Made by a program: the position numbers and the translations under genes. Under the pieces are notes generated by a model. It made no database searches and was not told the origin of the DNA. It saw only the letters and a list, made by a program, of their open reading frames with translations. Shown here piece after piece: positions 14,601 through 25,565 of a stretch of DNA of 64,000 nucleotides (position 1 is the stretch's first letter; the number at the start of each line of letters is the position of its first letter). Source of the stretch: Streptomyces sp. NBC_01116 (GTDB taxonomy: Bacteria; Actinomycetota; Actinomycetes; Streptomycetales; Streptomycetaceae); contig NZ_CP108644.1 of the NCBI RefSeq assembly GCF_041435495.1, positions 496,001 to 560,000 of the forward strand. The letters run 5' to 3'.

Positions 14601-16979
14601 TCAGACGCGGGTGGCGGCGGAGCGGCCGAGCAGGACCCACAGCAGGAACGGGCCGCCGAGGACGGTGGTGACGATGCCGACGGGGAGTTCGACGCCGTCG
14701 AAGGCGATGCGGCCGAGGGTGTCGGCGGCGACCACGAGAACGGCTCCGGTGAGCATCGAGCCGACGAGCGGGACGCGCAGGGGTCCGGCGAGCCGGGAGG
14801 CGATGACCGGGGAGGCCAGCGCCACGAATCCGACGGGACCGCAGATGCCGACCGCGAGGCCCGCGAGGGCGACGGCCAGGAGCAGCGAGAGTGCCCGGAC
14901 CCGGCCGGGGGCGGAGCCGAGCGAGGAGGCGGTCGCGTCGTCGAAGCGCAGGACACCCAGGTGGCGGGCGACGGCGAGGGCGACCGGGACCAGGACGGCG
15001 AGGCCGATGAGGACGGGGACGGCGACGGAGTAGCTGCGTCCGTTGAGGCTGCCCGAGGTCCATACGTACAGCGAACTGGCCGAGGAGAGGGATCTGCGGG
15101 ACAGGACGACCTGGGTGATCGCGGAGGCCAGCGCGGACATGGCGAGGCCGACGACGAGGACGCGGTAGCCGCGTTGGCCGAGTCCGCCGGAGACGGTGGT
15201 GACGACGACGACGGCGGCGAGCGCGCCGAGCGGCCCGGCCCACCAGGCGCCGAAGGAGCCGGTGGCGCTGAGGGTGACGGACAGCAGGACGGCGGCGGTG
15301 GCCCCGTCGTTGACGCCGAGGAGTTCGGGGGTGGCCAGGCGGTTGCGGGCCAGGGTCTGGGTGAGGCAGCCCGCGAGGCCGAGGGCGGCGCCCGCGGTGA
15401 GTCCGGCGACGATGCGGCCGAGGCGGAACCTCTGCACGAGCAGGACGTCGAAGCGGTCGCCCTGGCCGAACACCGCCCGGAAGGTACGGCCGACGCCCAT
15501 GTCGCTCTGGCCCGCGTACGCGGAGAGGACGACGGCGAGCAGGAGGGCCCCGGTGAGGGCGAGGGCGGCGAGGGCCGCGCGCCGGGTGACGAGCAGGGAC
15601 AGCGGGCCGCGCCGCAGGACGAGCGTGTCGGCCGGGCGGACCGGGAGCGTCTTCGGGGCGCGTCGGGCGGGGCGGGGCAGGGCGATCCGGAAGCGGCGGG
15701 GGCGGTCGGGGGCACGCTCCTCGGTGGCCGGTTCCGTCATGCCCATCGAGGCCAGCTGCTTGGAGCGGACGATGGCGATGAGGACGGGCGCACCGATGAG
15801 GGCGACGATGACGGAGACGGGCGCCTCGAAGGGCCGGGAGACGACGCGGGCGGCGATGTCGGAGACCGTCAGGACGCAGGCGCCGATGAGCCCGGCGAGC
15901 AGCAGCCGCGCCGCGAGCCGGGTGCCGGCCAGGGCGCGGGCGAGGAAGCCGGCGAGCAGACCGAGGAAGGAGATGGGGCCGGCCAGCGCCACGGCGGCGG
16001 CGGTCAGGAGGGTGACGCCCACCGCGACGACCGTACGGATCACGGGTGGCCGGTGGCCGAGGCTCCGGGCCAGGTCGTCGCCGAGGGCGAGGGCGGAGAG
16101 CGGGCGGGCGACCAGGAGGGCGACGACGAAGCCGAGGGCCAGAACCGGGGCGAGGCGGCCCAGTTCGCCGAAGCCCTCGACCCCGGCGAGGGAGCCGAGG
16201 ACCCAGAAGCGGAATCTGTCGTAGGTCTCCGCGGAGTTGACGACGATGACGCTGGTGAGCCCGCCGAAGGTGGCGCCGAGCGCCGCACCGGCGAGGACCA
16301 GGCGCATGGGCGAGCCGCCGCCGCGTCTACCGGAGATGAGGAGGACGAGGCCGCTGGCGACCACCGCGCCGACGAACGCGCAGACGAGGTAGGCGTAACC
16401 GGAGTCGAAGCCGAGGAGGGCGATGCCGGCGACGACGCCGAGCGAGGCGCCCGCGTTGACGCCGAGCAGTCCGGTCTCGGCCAGCGGGTTGCGGGTGACC
16501 GCCTGGAGCAGGCACCCGGCGACACCGAGGGCGGCTCCGACGAACAGCGCGGTGAGGGTGCGCGGGAGGCGCAGGTCGCCGACGACGAGGGCGAGCCGGG
16601 CGTTGTCGCGCGCGCCGTCCCGGCCCAGCAGGTAGTCCAGGACGCCGCCGGGGCCGACCTCGCCCGCGCCGATCGAGAGGGAGAGGGCCGTCAACAGCAG
16701 CACGGCGAGGGCCAGTCCGGCGACGGCCGCGACGACGGTCCGCCGTCGCGGGTCGGCCGTGGGGCGGGGGTCCTCGGGGCCGGCGGTGGACCGTCCGGTC
16801 TCCGAGGCTGTTCCGCTCCCGGTCTCCGAGGTTGTGCCGTTCCCGGTTACCGGGGCCGCCTTCCGTCGTTCGGCGGGCACGGCCTCCACCGTCCGGTCGA
16901 CTTCGCCTCCATCCAACTGAACGGTCGTGGAGTCATGTTCGGGAGCCGAGGCCGTGGTCCCCGTGCGCGGCGTTTGCAT
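14601..16979 (-). CDS. Double-length FecCD-family siderophore permease (fused FepD-FepG/FhuB type)
   Basis: This 792-aa protein carries two complete FecCD permease units in tandem, so one chain replaces the usual heterodimer. Each unit has the order LPRTLTALFVGAALGVAG / RLGRIVAGLTAGAALGLAG, then RNPLAETGLLGVNAGAS / RNRLATPELLGVNDGAT, then the coupling-helix region. A Pro/Arg-rich linker after SMGMTEPATEERAP joins them. FhuB in Gram-negatives is built the same way. The first 80 residues are hydrophilic and low-complexity. The ATG at 16979 overlaps the iron box by one base with no Shine-Dalgarno, so either the mRNA is leaderless or translation starts at an internal GTG (for example near VEAVPAERR). 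The ATPase partner is at 736-1521. Confidence 0.9.
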   Translation of the reverse strand: MQTPRTGTTASAPEHDSTTVQLDGGEVDRTVEAVPAERRKAAPVTGNGTTSETGSGTASETGRSTAGPEDPRPTADPRRRTVVAAVAGLALAVLLLTALSLSIGAGEVGPGGVLDYLLGRDGARDNARLALVVGDLRLPRTLTALFVGAALGVAGCLLQAVTRNPLAETGLLGVNAGASLGVVAGIALLGFDSGYAYLVCAFVGAVVASGLVLLISGRRGGGSPMRLVLAGAALGATFGGLTSVIVVNSAETYDRFRFWVLGSLAGVEGFGELGRLAPVLALGFVVALLVARPLSALALGDDLARSLGHRPPVIRTVVAVGVTLLTAAAVALAGPISFLGLLAGFLARALAGTRLAARLLLAGLIGACVLTVSDIAARVVSRPFEAPVSVIVALIGAPVLIAIVRSKQLASMGMTEPATEERAPDRPRRFRIALPRPARRAPKTLPVRPADTLVLRRGPLSLLVTRRAALAALALTGALLLAVVLSAYAGQSDMGVGRTFRAVFGQGDRFDVLLVQRFRLGRIVAGLTAGAALGLAGCLTQTLARNRLATPELLGVNDGATAAVLLSVTLSATGSFGAWWAGPLGALAAVVVVTTVSGGLGQRGYRVLVVGLAMSALASAITQVVLSRRSLSSASSLYVWTSGSLNGRSYSVAVPVLIGLAVLVPVALAVARHLGVLRFDDATASSLGSAPGRVRALSLLLAVALAGLAVGICGPVGFVALASPVIASRLAGPLRVPLVGSMLTGAVLVVAADTLGRIAFDGVELPVGIVTTVLGGPFLLWVLLGRSAATRV

Positions 16980-16997
16980 AAGGTGAGGCTAGCCTAA
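16979..16997. promoter_or_regulatory. Iron box for permease-esterase operon
   Basis: TAAGGTGAGGCTAGCCTAA matches the iron-box pattern. It touches the first base of the annotated permease start codon on the minus strand. Confidence 0.85.
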
Positions 16998-17040
16998 GTA
17001 GATATCGACGGCTCGACACCTTCTGGGCGGTCGGTTCAAT

Positions 17041-17059
17041 TTAGGTTACCCTTACCTAA
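17041..17059. promoter_or_regulatory. Iron box for dhb operon
   Basis: TTAGGTTACCCTTACCTAA is a near-consensus iron box 19 bp upstream of dhbA. It lies 43 bp from the permease iron box, so each divergent operon has its own operator. Confidence 0.9.
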
Positions 17060-17078
17060 CACCCGGAGGAGGTTGCTC

Positions 17079-17909
17079 ATGCCTGAGCACATACCGGGCA
17101 GAAGCGGCGAGTTCATCGGCCGCACTGCTCTGGTCACCGGTGCCGCACAAGGCATCGGCGCGGCAGTCGCCGACCTGCTCGCCACCCTCGGCGCCCGCGT
17201 GGCCGCCACCGATCGCGCCCGGCCGGGCGTCGAGGCGCTGGCCACCGAATGGGCCCTGACCCAGGAGAAACTGCCCGACGGCGAGCGCGCGGAGGGCAGC
17301 CTGACCCCGTACGTGATGGACGTCACCGACCGCGCTTCGGTGGAGAGCACCGTGGCCCGCGTGGAGCACCAACTGGGCCCGGTCGACGTCCTGGTGAACG
17401 TGGCGGGCATTCTGCGCCCCGGCCCGGCGGCCGTGCTCTCCGCGCAGGACTGGGCGGACACCTTCGCGGTGAACGCCACCGGCGTCTTCCATGTCTCCCA
17501 GGCCGTCGCCCCGCTCATGGCGGCCCGCGGATCCGGGGCGGTCGTCACCGTCGGCTCCAACGCCGCCGGGATCCCCCGGACCGGCATGGCCGCCTACGCC
17601 GCCTCCAAGGCGGCCGCCGCGATGTTCACCAAGTGCCTGGGGCTCGAACTCGCCCGCAGCGGCGTTCGCTGCAACGTCGTCGCACCCGGCTCCACCGACA
17701 CACCGATGCAACGCGCGCTGTGGAACGGTCCGGGCGCCGAACAGCGCGTCATCGACGGGGACCCCTCGACCTATCGCACCGGCATCCCGCTCGGCCGGAT
17801 CGCCGACCCCGGGGACATCGCGGAGACGGTGGCGTTCCTCGCCTCGGACCGCGCCCGCCACATCACCATGCAGGAGCTGTACGTCGACGGCGGCGCGACC
17901 CTGCGCTGA
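17079..17909 (+). CDS. dhbA: 2,3-dihydro-2,3-dihydroxybenzoate dehydrogenase
   Basis: This short-chain dehydrogenase (276 aa) oxidises 2,3-dihydro-DHB to 2,3-dihydroxybenzoate with NAD, the last step of DHB synthesis. It shows the Rossmann motif [12 protein letters not shown], the structural NVAG motif, the catalytic Ser region [14 protein letters not shown], and [11 protein letters not shown] with the catalytic Tyr/Lys. The ATG at 17079 has GGAGGAGG 6-8 bases upstream; an upstream TTG is less likely. It is first in the dhbA-C-E-B-carrier operon, directly behind an iron box. Confidence 0.95.
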   Translation: MPEHIPGRSGEFIGRTALVTGAAQGIGAAVADLLATLGARVAATDRARPGVEALATEWALTQEKLPDGERAEGSLTPYVMDVTDRASVESTVARVEHQLGPVDVLVNVAGILRPGPAAVLSAQDWADTFAVNATGVFHVSQAVAPLMAARGSGAVVTVGSNAAGIPRTGMAAYAASKAAAAMFTKCLGLELARSGVRCNVVAPGSTDTPMQRALWNGPGAEQRVIDGDPSTYRTGIPLGRIADPGDIAETVAFLASDRARHITMQELYVDGGATLR

Positions 17910-17994
17910 CCGGCCCGGCCGCCCCTCGTTCCTGTCCTCACCTCCCATCCAGCCCCCCGCACCCGCTGACGGGACCATCGAGAATGGAGTCCCC

Positions 17995-19200
17995 GTGTCG
18001 ACGGCATCCCAGGTCGCCACGCACACCGCCCCGGCCGATCCGGCCCATCCGGCCGTAGGAGCGGCCACCTCGCTGCTGGACGCCTACACACCGGGCGACC
18101 ACTTTCTCGCCACCCCCGCGCGCACACTGCTCGCACGGGGTCCGGCCCTCCCTGTCCCGCACGACGAGAGACCGTTGACCGCACGGGTGGGCGCCACGCT
18201 CGCCGCGGCGGTCGCAGCCGGCCGACCGTCGCCGGTGGTCATGGGCGCCATCCCCTTCGACCACACAGCCCCGGCGGCCCTGAGCGTCCCGGAGTCGGTG
18301 CGCTGTGCGCCGCCGCTCGCCTCCGACCCGCTCATCGCCCTGCCCGCGAGCGCGTCCGCCGCGGGGAGCTGGCGGATACGCCCGGTGCCCGAGCCGGAGA
18401 TATACGGCAAGGGCGTCGCAGCGGCCGTGGAGCGCATGTGGCGCGGCGAGTTCAGCAAGGTCGTCCTGGCCCGCACCCTCGAACTCACCTCCGAGGCCCC
18501 GCTCGACCTGCCCGCGATGCTCCAGCGCCTCGCCCGCCGCGACCCCTCCGGCTACACCTTCGCGCTGCCGACCGGCCCCGGGCGCACCCTCATCGGCGCC
18601 AGCCCCGAACTGCTCGTCTCCCGCCGCGGAAAGCGGGTCGTGGCCAATCCGCTCGCCGGGTCGACCCCCCGCAGCGCCGACCTCGCCGAGGACGTACGCC
18701 GGGCGGCCACGCTGCTGGAGTCCGTCAAGGACCTCCACGAGCACGCCGTCGTCGTCGACGCCGTCCACCAGGCCCTCGCCCCGTACTGCACGGAACTGAC
18801 CGTGCCGCCCCGCCCGACGCTCATCCGCACCGCCACCATGTGGCACCTGTCCACCACGGTCACCGGCACCCTCGCCTCCTCCGACGCCTCGGCGCTGGAG
18901 CTGGCCTGCGCACTGCACCCGACGCCCGCCGTGTGCGGGACGCCCACTCCGACGGCCCGTCAGGTCATCGCGGAGACCGAGCCGTTCGACCGCGGCTTCT
19001 TCACCGGAGTGGTCGGCTGGGGCGACGCCGAGGGCGACGGCGAGTGGGTCGTCACGATCCGCTGCGCCGACGCCGAGGAGCGCACGCTGCGCCTGTACGC
19101 GGGGGCGGGCATCGTCGCCGCCTCCGAGCCCGAGGCGGAGACCGCCGAGACCGCGGCCAAGTTCCGCACCTTCCTGAGCGCCGTGGGAGCAGAGCTGTGA
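17995..19200 (+). CDS. dhbC: Isochorismate synthase
   Basis: This is a 401-aa chorismate-utilising enzyme that converts chorismate to isochorismate, the entry step to DHB. The C-terminal catalytic fold has [38 protein letters not shown], the [13 protein letters not shown] metal-binding stretch and [11 protein letters not shown], as in EntC/DhbC/MenF. The GTG start at 17995 has AATGGAG upstream. An 85-bp gap separates it from dhbA, and its stop overlaps the dhbE start. Confidence 0.94.
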   Translation: MSTASQVATHTAPADPAHPAVGAATSLLDAYTPGDHFLATPARTLLARGPALPVPHDERPLTARVGATLAAAVAAGRPSPVVMGAIPFDHTAPAALSVPESVRCAPPLASDPLIALPASASAAGSWRIRPVPEPEIYGKGVAAAVERMWRGEFSKVVLARTLELTSEAPLDLPAMLQRLARRDPSGYTFALPTGPGRTLIGASPELLVSRRGKRVVANPLAGSTPRSADLAEDVRRAATLLESVKDLHEHAVVVDAVHQALAPYCTELTVPPRPTLIRTATMWHLSTTVTGTLASSDASALELACALHPTPAVCGTPTPTARQVIAETEPFDRGFFTGVVGWGDAEGDGEWVVTIRCADAEERTLRLYAGAGIVAASEPEAETAETAAKFRTFLSAVGAEL

Positions 19201-20846
19201 GTACGCAAGCGGCGCCGGCCTGGCCCGCCGAGTTCGCGGAGAGGTACCGGGCGGCCGGCTGGTGGCGTGGGGAGACCTTCGGGGAGATGCTGCGGCAGCG
19301 CGCCGAGGACCATCCGGACCGGGTCGCGATCGTCGACCCCGTGGCGGGAAGCCGGTGGACGTACGCCGACCTCGACCGGCGCGCCGACCGGCTGGCGGCG
19401 GGTTTCCTCGCCCGCGACATCGCCAAGGGCGACAAGGTGGTGGTGCAACTCCCCAACATCGCCGAGTTCTTCGAGGTGATCTTCGCGCTGTTCCGGATCG
19501 GCGCGCTGCCCGTCTTCGCGCTGCCCGCGCACCGCGAGAGCGAGATCACCTACTTCTGCGAGTTCACCGGGGCGGTGGCCTATGTCATCGCGGCCGAGCA
19601 CGGCGGCTACGACTACCGCGAGCTGGCGTCGAAGACCCGCGCCAATGTCGGCACGCTGCGCCACGTGTTCGTCGCCCAGGGGGATCCCGGCGAGTTCGAG
19701 GCGTTGTCCGAGGTCGCCGAGGAGCCGGTCGGCTACGGCGGCCCGCGCCCGGACGACCTGGCCTTCCTCCAGCTCTCCGGCGGCAGCACCGGCGTACCGA
19801 AACTGATCCCGCGCACCCACGACGACTACATCTACTCGCTGCGGGGCTCCAACGAGATCTGCGCCGTCGACGAGCGGAGCGTCTATCTGTGCGTCCTGCC
19901 CGCGGCCCACAACTTCCCGCTCTCCTCGCCCGGTTCGCTCGGCACGCTGTACGCCGGCGGCCGTGTGGTGATGTGCCCGGCGCCCTCCCCTGAGGTGGCG
20001 TTCCCGCTGATCGAGCGTGAGGGCGTCACCATCACCGGGCTCGTGCCACCGCTGGCCCTGCTGTGGACGGAGGCGGCGCCGGGCACCGCGCACGACCTCG
20101 GCAGCCTGGACGTCCTGCTCGTGGGGGGCGCCAAGTTCAGCGAGGAGGCGGCCCGTCGGGTGCGGCCCGCTCTCGGCTGCACGCTCCAGCAGGTCTTCGG
20201 CATGGCCGAGGGACTGGTCAACTACACCCGGCTGGACGACCCGGTCGAGACCATCGTCACCACGCAGGGGCGGCCCATCTCGCCCGACGACGAGATCCTG
20301 GTCGTCGACGACGAGGACCAGGAGGTGGCCCCGGGCGGGACCGGACATCTGCTCACCCGGGGGCCGTACACCATCCGGGGCTACTGGAACGCCCCCGAGC
20401 ACAACGCCCGTTCCTTCACCGAGGACGGCTTCTACCGCACCGGCGACATCGTGCGGGTCACCGACACCGGGTACATCGTGGTCGAGGGGCGCGCCAAGGA
20501 CCAGATCAACCGGGGCGGCGAGAAGATCGCCGCCGAGGAGGTCGAGAACCACATCCTCGCCCACCCGGCCGTCCACGACGCCAATGTGGTGGCCGAGCCC
20601 GACCCGTATCTGGGCGAACGCGTCTGCGCCTACGTGATCCTGCGCTCGGGCGCGGGTCCGCTCAAGGCGGTGGCCGTCAAACGGTTCGTACGCGAACGGG
20701 GTCTGGCCGCCTACAAGGTGCCGGACCGGGTCGAGTTCGTGGACGTCTTCCCGCAGACCGGCGTGGGCAAGGTCTCCAAGAAGGACCTGCGCAAGGCCGC
20801 CGCCTGCACCACCTCCCCCTCCCCGTCTCCTGCTCCGTCCCACTGA
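19197..20846 (+). CDS. dhbE: 2,3-dihydroxybenzoate-AMP ligase
   Basis: This stand-alone adenylation enzyme (549 aa) activates DHB with ATP and loads it on the aryl carrier protein. Motifs are [16 protein letters not shown] (A3 P-loop), [17 protein letters not shown] (A5), [10 protein letters not shown] (A7) and [18 protein letters not shown] with the late catalytic Lys in [12 protein letters not shown]. The N terminus [20 protein letters not shown] is typical of EntE/DhbE. The GTG start overlaps the dhbC stop (GTGA). Confidence 0.95.
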   Translation: MSTQAAPAWPAEFAERYRAAGWWRGETFGEMLRQRAEDHPDRVAIVDPVAGSRWTYADLDRRADRLAAGFLARDIAKGDKVVVQLPNIAEFFEVIFALFRIGALPVFALPAHRESEITYFCEFTGAVAYVIAAEHGGYDYRELASKTRANVGTLRHVFVAQGDPGEFEALSEVAEEPVGYGGPRPDDLAFLQLSGGSTGVPKLIPRTHDDYIYSLRGSNEICAVDERSVYLCVLPAAHNFPLSSPGSLGTLYAGGRVVMCPAPSPEVAFPLIEREGVTITGLVPPLALLWTEAAPGTAHDLGSLDVLLVGGAKFSEEAARRVRPALGCTLQQVFGMAEGLVNYTRLDDPVETIVTTQGRPISPDDEILVVDDEDQEVAPGGTGHLLTRGPYTIRGYWNAPEHNARSFTEDGFYRTGDIVRVTDTGYIVVEGRAKDQINRGGEKIAAEEVENHILAHPAVHDANVVAEPDPYLGERVCAYVILRSGAGPLKAVAVKRFVRERGLAAYKVPDRVEFVDVFPQTGVGKVSKKDLRKAAACTTSPSPSPAPSH

Positions 20847-20875
20847 ACGACTCCCCGAACGGAATCCTCTCCACC

Positions 20876-21508
20876 ATGGCACTGCCCGCCATCGCCCCCT
20901 ATCCCCTGCCGGCCGCCGACGAGCTGCCCGCCAACCGGGTCGACTGGACCGTCGACCCCGCGCGCGCGGTGCTCCTCGTCCACGACCTGCAGAACTACTT
21001 CCTGTCGGCCTACGACCGCCGGTCCGCACCGGTGCCCGAACTCCTCGCCCACGTGGCCGAGTTGAAAAAGGACGCGGCACGGCTCGGCGTGCCGGTGCTC
21101 TACACCGCGCAGCCCGGCGGCCAGAGCGCCGAGGAGCGCGGGCTCCAGCAGGACTTCTGGGGCCCCGGACTCCCGGCCGACGAGCACCTGGCGGCCATCG
21201 CGGACGAGGTCGCGCCCGAGGCGGGCGACACCGTCCTCACCAAGTGGAAGTACAGCGGCTTCGTCCGCACCGATCTGCTGGAGCGCCTGCGCGAGCAGGG
21301 CCGCGACCAGATCGTCATCACCGGCGTCTACGCCCACATCGGCGTGCTCATGACCGCGTGCGACGCCTGGATGCAGGACATCCAGGCCTTCGTGGTGGCC
21401 GACGCGGTGGCGGACTTCTCGGCCGAGGACCATGCGATGGCGCTGCGCTGGGCCGCGGGCAAGTGCGCCGTCGTCACGACCGCCCGGACCGTCTTCGAAG
21501 GGAAGTGA
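20876..21508 (+). CDS. dhbB: Isochorismatase (stand-alone, without carrier domain)
   Basis: This 210-aa isochorismatase hydrolyses isochorismate to 2,3-dihydro-DHB plus pyruvate. It has the catalytic Asp in [11 protein letters not shown] and the Lys in [26 protein letters not shown] replaces the Cys of related amidases, as in EntB. Unlike EntB or Bacillus DhbB it stops before the aryl carrier domain, which is encoded by the next, overlapping gene. It starts 29 bp after dhbE. Confidence 0.94.
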   Translation: MALPAIAPYPLPAADELPANRVDWTVDPARAVLLVHDLQNYFLSAYDRRSAPVPELLAHVAELKKDAARLGVPVLYTAQPGGQSAEERGLQQDFWGPGLPADEHLAAIADEVAPEAGDTVLTKWKYSGFVRTDLLERLREQGRDQIVITGVYAHIGVLMTACDAWMQDIQAFVVADAVADFSAEDHAMALRWAAGKCAVVTTARTVFEGK

Positions 21509-21744
21509 CCGCTGTGGCGCTCACGCTCGAACAGCTCCGTGCCGATGTCGCCGACGTCCTCGGCGAGGACCCCGAGGAGATCCCCCTCGACGAGAACCTG
21601 GTCGACTACGGCCTCGACTCCGTCCGCCTGATGTCGCTGGCCGCCGCCTGGCGCCGCGACCACGGCGTCGAGGTGGCCTTCGCCGACCTCGCCGAGAGGC
21701 CCGCGCTGGAGTCCTGGGCCCCGCTGCTCGGTGTGACCGGCTGA
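21505..21744 (+). CDS. Stand-alone aryl carrier protein
   Basis: This 79-residue carrier holds DHB as a thioester on phosphopantetheine for the NRPS starter condensation domain. The attachment site is Ser39 in VDYGLDSVRLMSLA. The length and helical pattern match the C-terminal carrier domain of EntB. Its GTG overlaps the isochorismatase stop (GTGA), so an ancestral fusion may have split or the two never fused. A second GTG three codons in is an equal start. It is last in the dhb operon. Confidence 0.93.
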   Translation: MTAVALTLEQLRADVADVLGEDPEEIPLDENLVDYGLDSVRLMSLAAAWRRDHGVEVAFADLAERPALESWAPLLGVTG

Positions 21745-21851
21745 CGCTGGGGCCGTCCATGGGCCCGGTGCTCCCGGCGGCACCGCCGCCGGCGCGTCGC
21801 CGGGTCACGGAGTCGGCGGGTGGCACGATCTCAGGGACGAGAGGACCGGGA

Positions 21852-22304
21852 ATGTGCCACTACTGCGGGTGCCGCGATATCCCCCTGATCAGGGAGTTCA
21901 TCGCCGAGCACGAGTCGGTCACCGATCTGGCCGGGGCGGCGGTGCGGGCGCTGGACGCCGGTGACCGCGACGGCGCGCGGAGCCTCGTGGGGCGCGTCGC
22001 CGTCGAGCTGCGGTCCCATGGGGCCGGCGAGGAGCGGGGGCTGTTCGCCGAGATGCGCGAGAACGAGGAGTACACGGCGTACGTCGACGCCCTCACCGTC
22101 GAGCACCGGGAGCCGGCGGACTTCCTCGACGCCCTCGACCTGGAATCGGCCCAGCAGCGGACCGCGTTAGTCCGGGCCGTGGACGAGCTCCACGCCCATA
22201 TCGCCAAGGAGGAGGACGGCCTCTTCCCGGCGTCGCTCACCGAGTTGACCGGTGATCAGTGGGACCGGTCCATGGCGGCCTGGCGCGCGGCCCACCCGGG
22301 CTGA
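21852..22304 (+). CDS. Hemerythrin HHE-domain protein
   Basis: This is a 150-aa four-helix protein expected to bind a di-iron centre. Metal-ligand positions are visible as FIAEHESV, RSHGAGEERGLFAEM, TVEHREPADFLD and ELHAHIAKEEDGLFP, giving the H...HxxxE...H...HxxxE pattern. The N terminus MCHYCGCR adds three Cys and a His before the helical bundle, so a second metal or redox site is possible. It lies just past the dhb operon without its own iron box. It might buffer iron or sense oxygen/NO; the role is inferred from the family only. Confidence 0.87.
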   Translation: MCHYCGCRDIPLIREFIAEHESVTDLAGAAVRALDAGDRDGARSLVGRVAVELRSHGAGEERGLFAEMRENEEYTAYVDALTVEHREPADFLDALDLESAQQRTALVRAVDELHAHIAKEEDGLFPASLTELTGDQWDRSMAAWRAAHPG

Positions 22305-22321
22305 GCCCCGTACCGTGCCGT

Positions 22322-22353
22322 CCGGGGGCGGGGCGCACCGTCCGCGCCCCCGG
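22322..22353. terminator. Convergent terminator (hemerythrin / pgm)
   Basis: CCGGGGGCG (22322-22330) pairs with CGCCCCCGG (22345-22353) in the 66-bp gap between the convergent hemerythrin and pgm genes. Confidence 0.7.
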
Positions 22354-22370
22354 GCGGCTTCCCGATCGGC

Positions 22371-24014
<1,644 letters not shown>

Positions 24015-24177
24015 CGGGGCTCCTCGTACGTCTTCGTCGTCGGCCGGCCCGTGGGGGGACGGGCCCGGCGCACCGGGGAAACGATCACCCCGGTCCGTAC
24101 CCGATTCTGCTCTCCCGACCGCCCGTGTGCGCGACCGGTTCACGCCTTCCTCGTGTCGCTCCCCGGCCGGAGCGGCG

Positions 24178-24212
24178 CCGCGCCCCCGGTCCGGAGCGGA
24201 CCGGGGGCGCGG
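24178..24212 (-). terminator. Chitinase terminator
   Basis: A 15-bp perfect stem, CCGCGCCCCCGGTCC (24178-24192) with 24198-24212, has a 5-base loop. It begins about 20 bp past the chitinase stop. Confidence 0.82.
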
Positions 24213-24231
24213 AAGCGCTACGGACGCGGGC

Positions 24232-25299
24232 TCAACGGCCCTGGAGGGACTTCACGTTGTCGCCGAAGGTCCAGCCCCGGGAGCCGTCCCAGTTCAGCGA
24301 CCAGGTCATCAGCCCCTTGAGGGAGCCGTTGTAGTGCTTCCAGGCCTGCGAGACGAGTCCGGTGGACATGTGGCCGCCGCCGGCGCCGGGCTGGGCGGGC
24401 AGGCCCGGGACCTGCTTGTCGTAGGGCACCTTGATGGTGGTGCCCTGGATGACCAGCCCCTTGTTCAGGCAGTCGGTCTGGGCGGTGAAGCCCGCGACGG
24501 TGCCGGCGGAGTAGGAGTCGCCGGAGCAGCCGTACATGCTGCCGTTGTAGTACTGCATGTTCAGCCACCACAGGCGGCCGTTGTCGGCGTACTTCTTGAT
24601 GATGGGCAGGTAGGAGCCCCAGATCGAGCCGTAGACGACGCTGCCGCCGGTGACGTACGCCGTCTCGGGGGCCATGGTGAGGCCGAAGTTCGGCGGCATC
24701 GCGGCGAGGACGCCGTCGATGATGCGGATGAGGTTGGACTGCGACGCGGACAGCTGGTTGATGTTGCCGCTGCCGACGAGGCCGGTCTCGATGTCGATGT
24801 CGATGCCGTCGAAGTTGTACTTCTTCAGGATCGGGACGATCGTCTCGACGAACCGGTCGGCCACCTTGCTGGAGCTGAGGTCGATCCCTGCCGCGGCTCC
24901 GCCGATCGACATGAGGGTGGTGAGGCCGGATGCCTTGGCCTGACACATCTCGGCGGGGGTGGCGACCTTGACGGTGTTGTCCATGCCGTCCTCCCAGAGG
25001 ACGGTGCCGTCGGAGCGGATGACGGGGAAGGCCGCGTTGATGACGTTGTAGCCGTGCTGGGTGATGCGGGAGTCGGTGATCGGGATCCAGCCGAGCGGCG
25101 GGTGCACGCCGTTGGCCGCCCCGTCCCAGTTCTCCCAGTACCCCTGGAGCACCTTGCCCGCGGGCTTCGACTTGACCGCGCAGGTCTCGGCGGCGGCGGT
25201 GCTCGTCTCCGCGGTCCTCGGCGGCGCGGCTCCGATCAGCGTCGGTACGACGAGTGCCGCCGCCAGGCCGAGGCCCAGCAGCCGTGATGTACGCCCCAT
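24232..25299 (-). CDS. Secreted GH18 chitinase
   Basis: This 355-aa secreted enzyme hydrolyses chitin. The signal peptide has a hydrophobic run [19 protein letters not shown]. The catalytic domain starts at [11 protein letters not shown] and carries the GH18 signature [11 protein letters not shown] (DxxDxDxE), LMSIGG, and late MTWSLNWD. There is no visible carbohydrate-binding module, so it is a compact single-domain form. Its promoter holds an inverted pair of the 12-mer typical of Streptomyces chitinase genes (25393-25425), implying chitin induction and glucose or GlcNAc control (DasR-type). Confidence 0.93.
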   Translation of the reverse strand: MGRTSRLLGLGLAAALVVPTLIGAAPPRTAETSTAAAETCAVKSKPAGKVLQGYWENWDGAANGVHPPLGWIPITDSRITQHGYNVINAAFPVIRSDGTVLWEDGMDNTVKVATPAEMCQAKASGLTTLMSIGGAAAGIDLSSSKVADRFVETIVPILKKYNFDGIDIDIETGLVGSGNINQLSASQSNLIRIIDGVLAAMPPNFGLTMAPETAYVTGGSVVYGSIWGSYLPIIKKYADNGRLWWLNMQYYNGSMYGCSGDSYSAGTVAGFTAQTDCLNKGLVIQGTTIKVPYDKQVPGLPAQPGAGGGHMSTGLVSQAWKHYNGSLKGLMTWSLNWDGSRGWTFGDNVKSLQGR

Positions 25300-25392
25300 G
25301 ATCCGTACGTCCTTCCAGCCCGGGTCCGCCGCCGACGGGACGAAAGGTTCGCCCCGCCCCGCCCTATGTCGTGACCCTGCCAAACCGTAGAA

Positions 25393-25425
25393 TGGTCCAG
25401 ACCTTCGGTCAAGAGGTCTGGACCA
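25393..25425. promoter_or_regulatory. Chitinase operator: inverted TGGTCCAGACCT pair
   Basis: TGGTCCAGACCT (25393-25404) and its exact reverse complement (25414-25425) flank a 9-bp spacer about 95 bp upstream of the chitinase start. The 12-mer is known as a direct repeat in Streptomyces chitinase promoters and resembles the DasR dre site; here it is inverted. The rest of the gap to 25565 shows nothing else. Confidence 0.8.
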
Positions 25426-25565
25426 GACTGCCCGCAGCAAGTAGTCCCGCCGCTGGGGCAGCCGATGGGGCAGCCGCCGGCCGTCGACGAGAGCAGCAGC
25501 ACGTTCGTGCCGTGCCCGGTGGAGGGGACGCCCGCGCAGGGGCCCCCTTCACCGGGCGCCGGGGG

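Noticed and set aside
14600..16980. Two separate permease genes rather than one fusion
   Set aside because: The frame is continuous through the linker. An internal ATG exists near the domain boundary, but no stop separates the halves.
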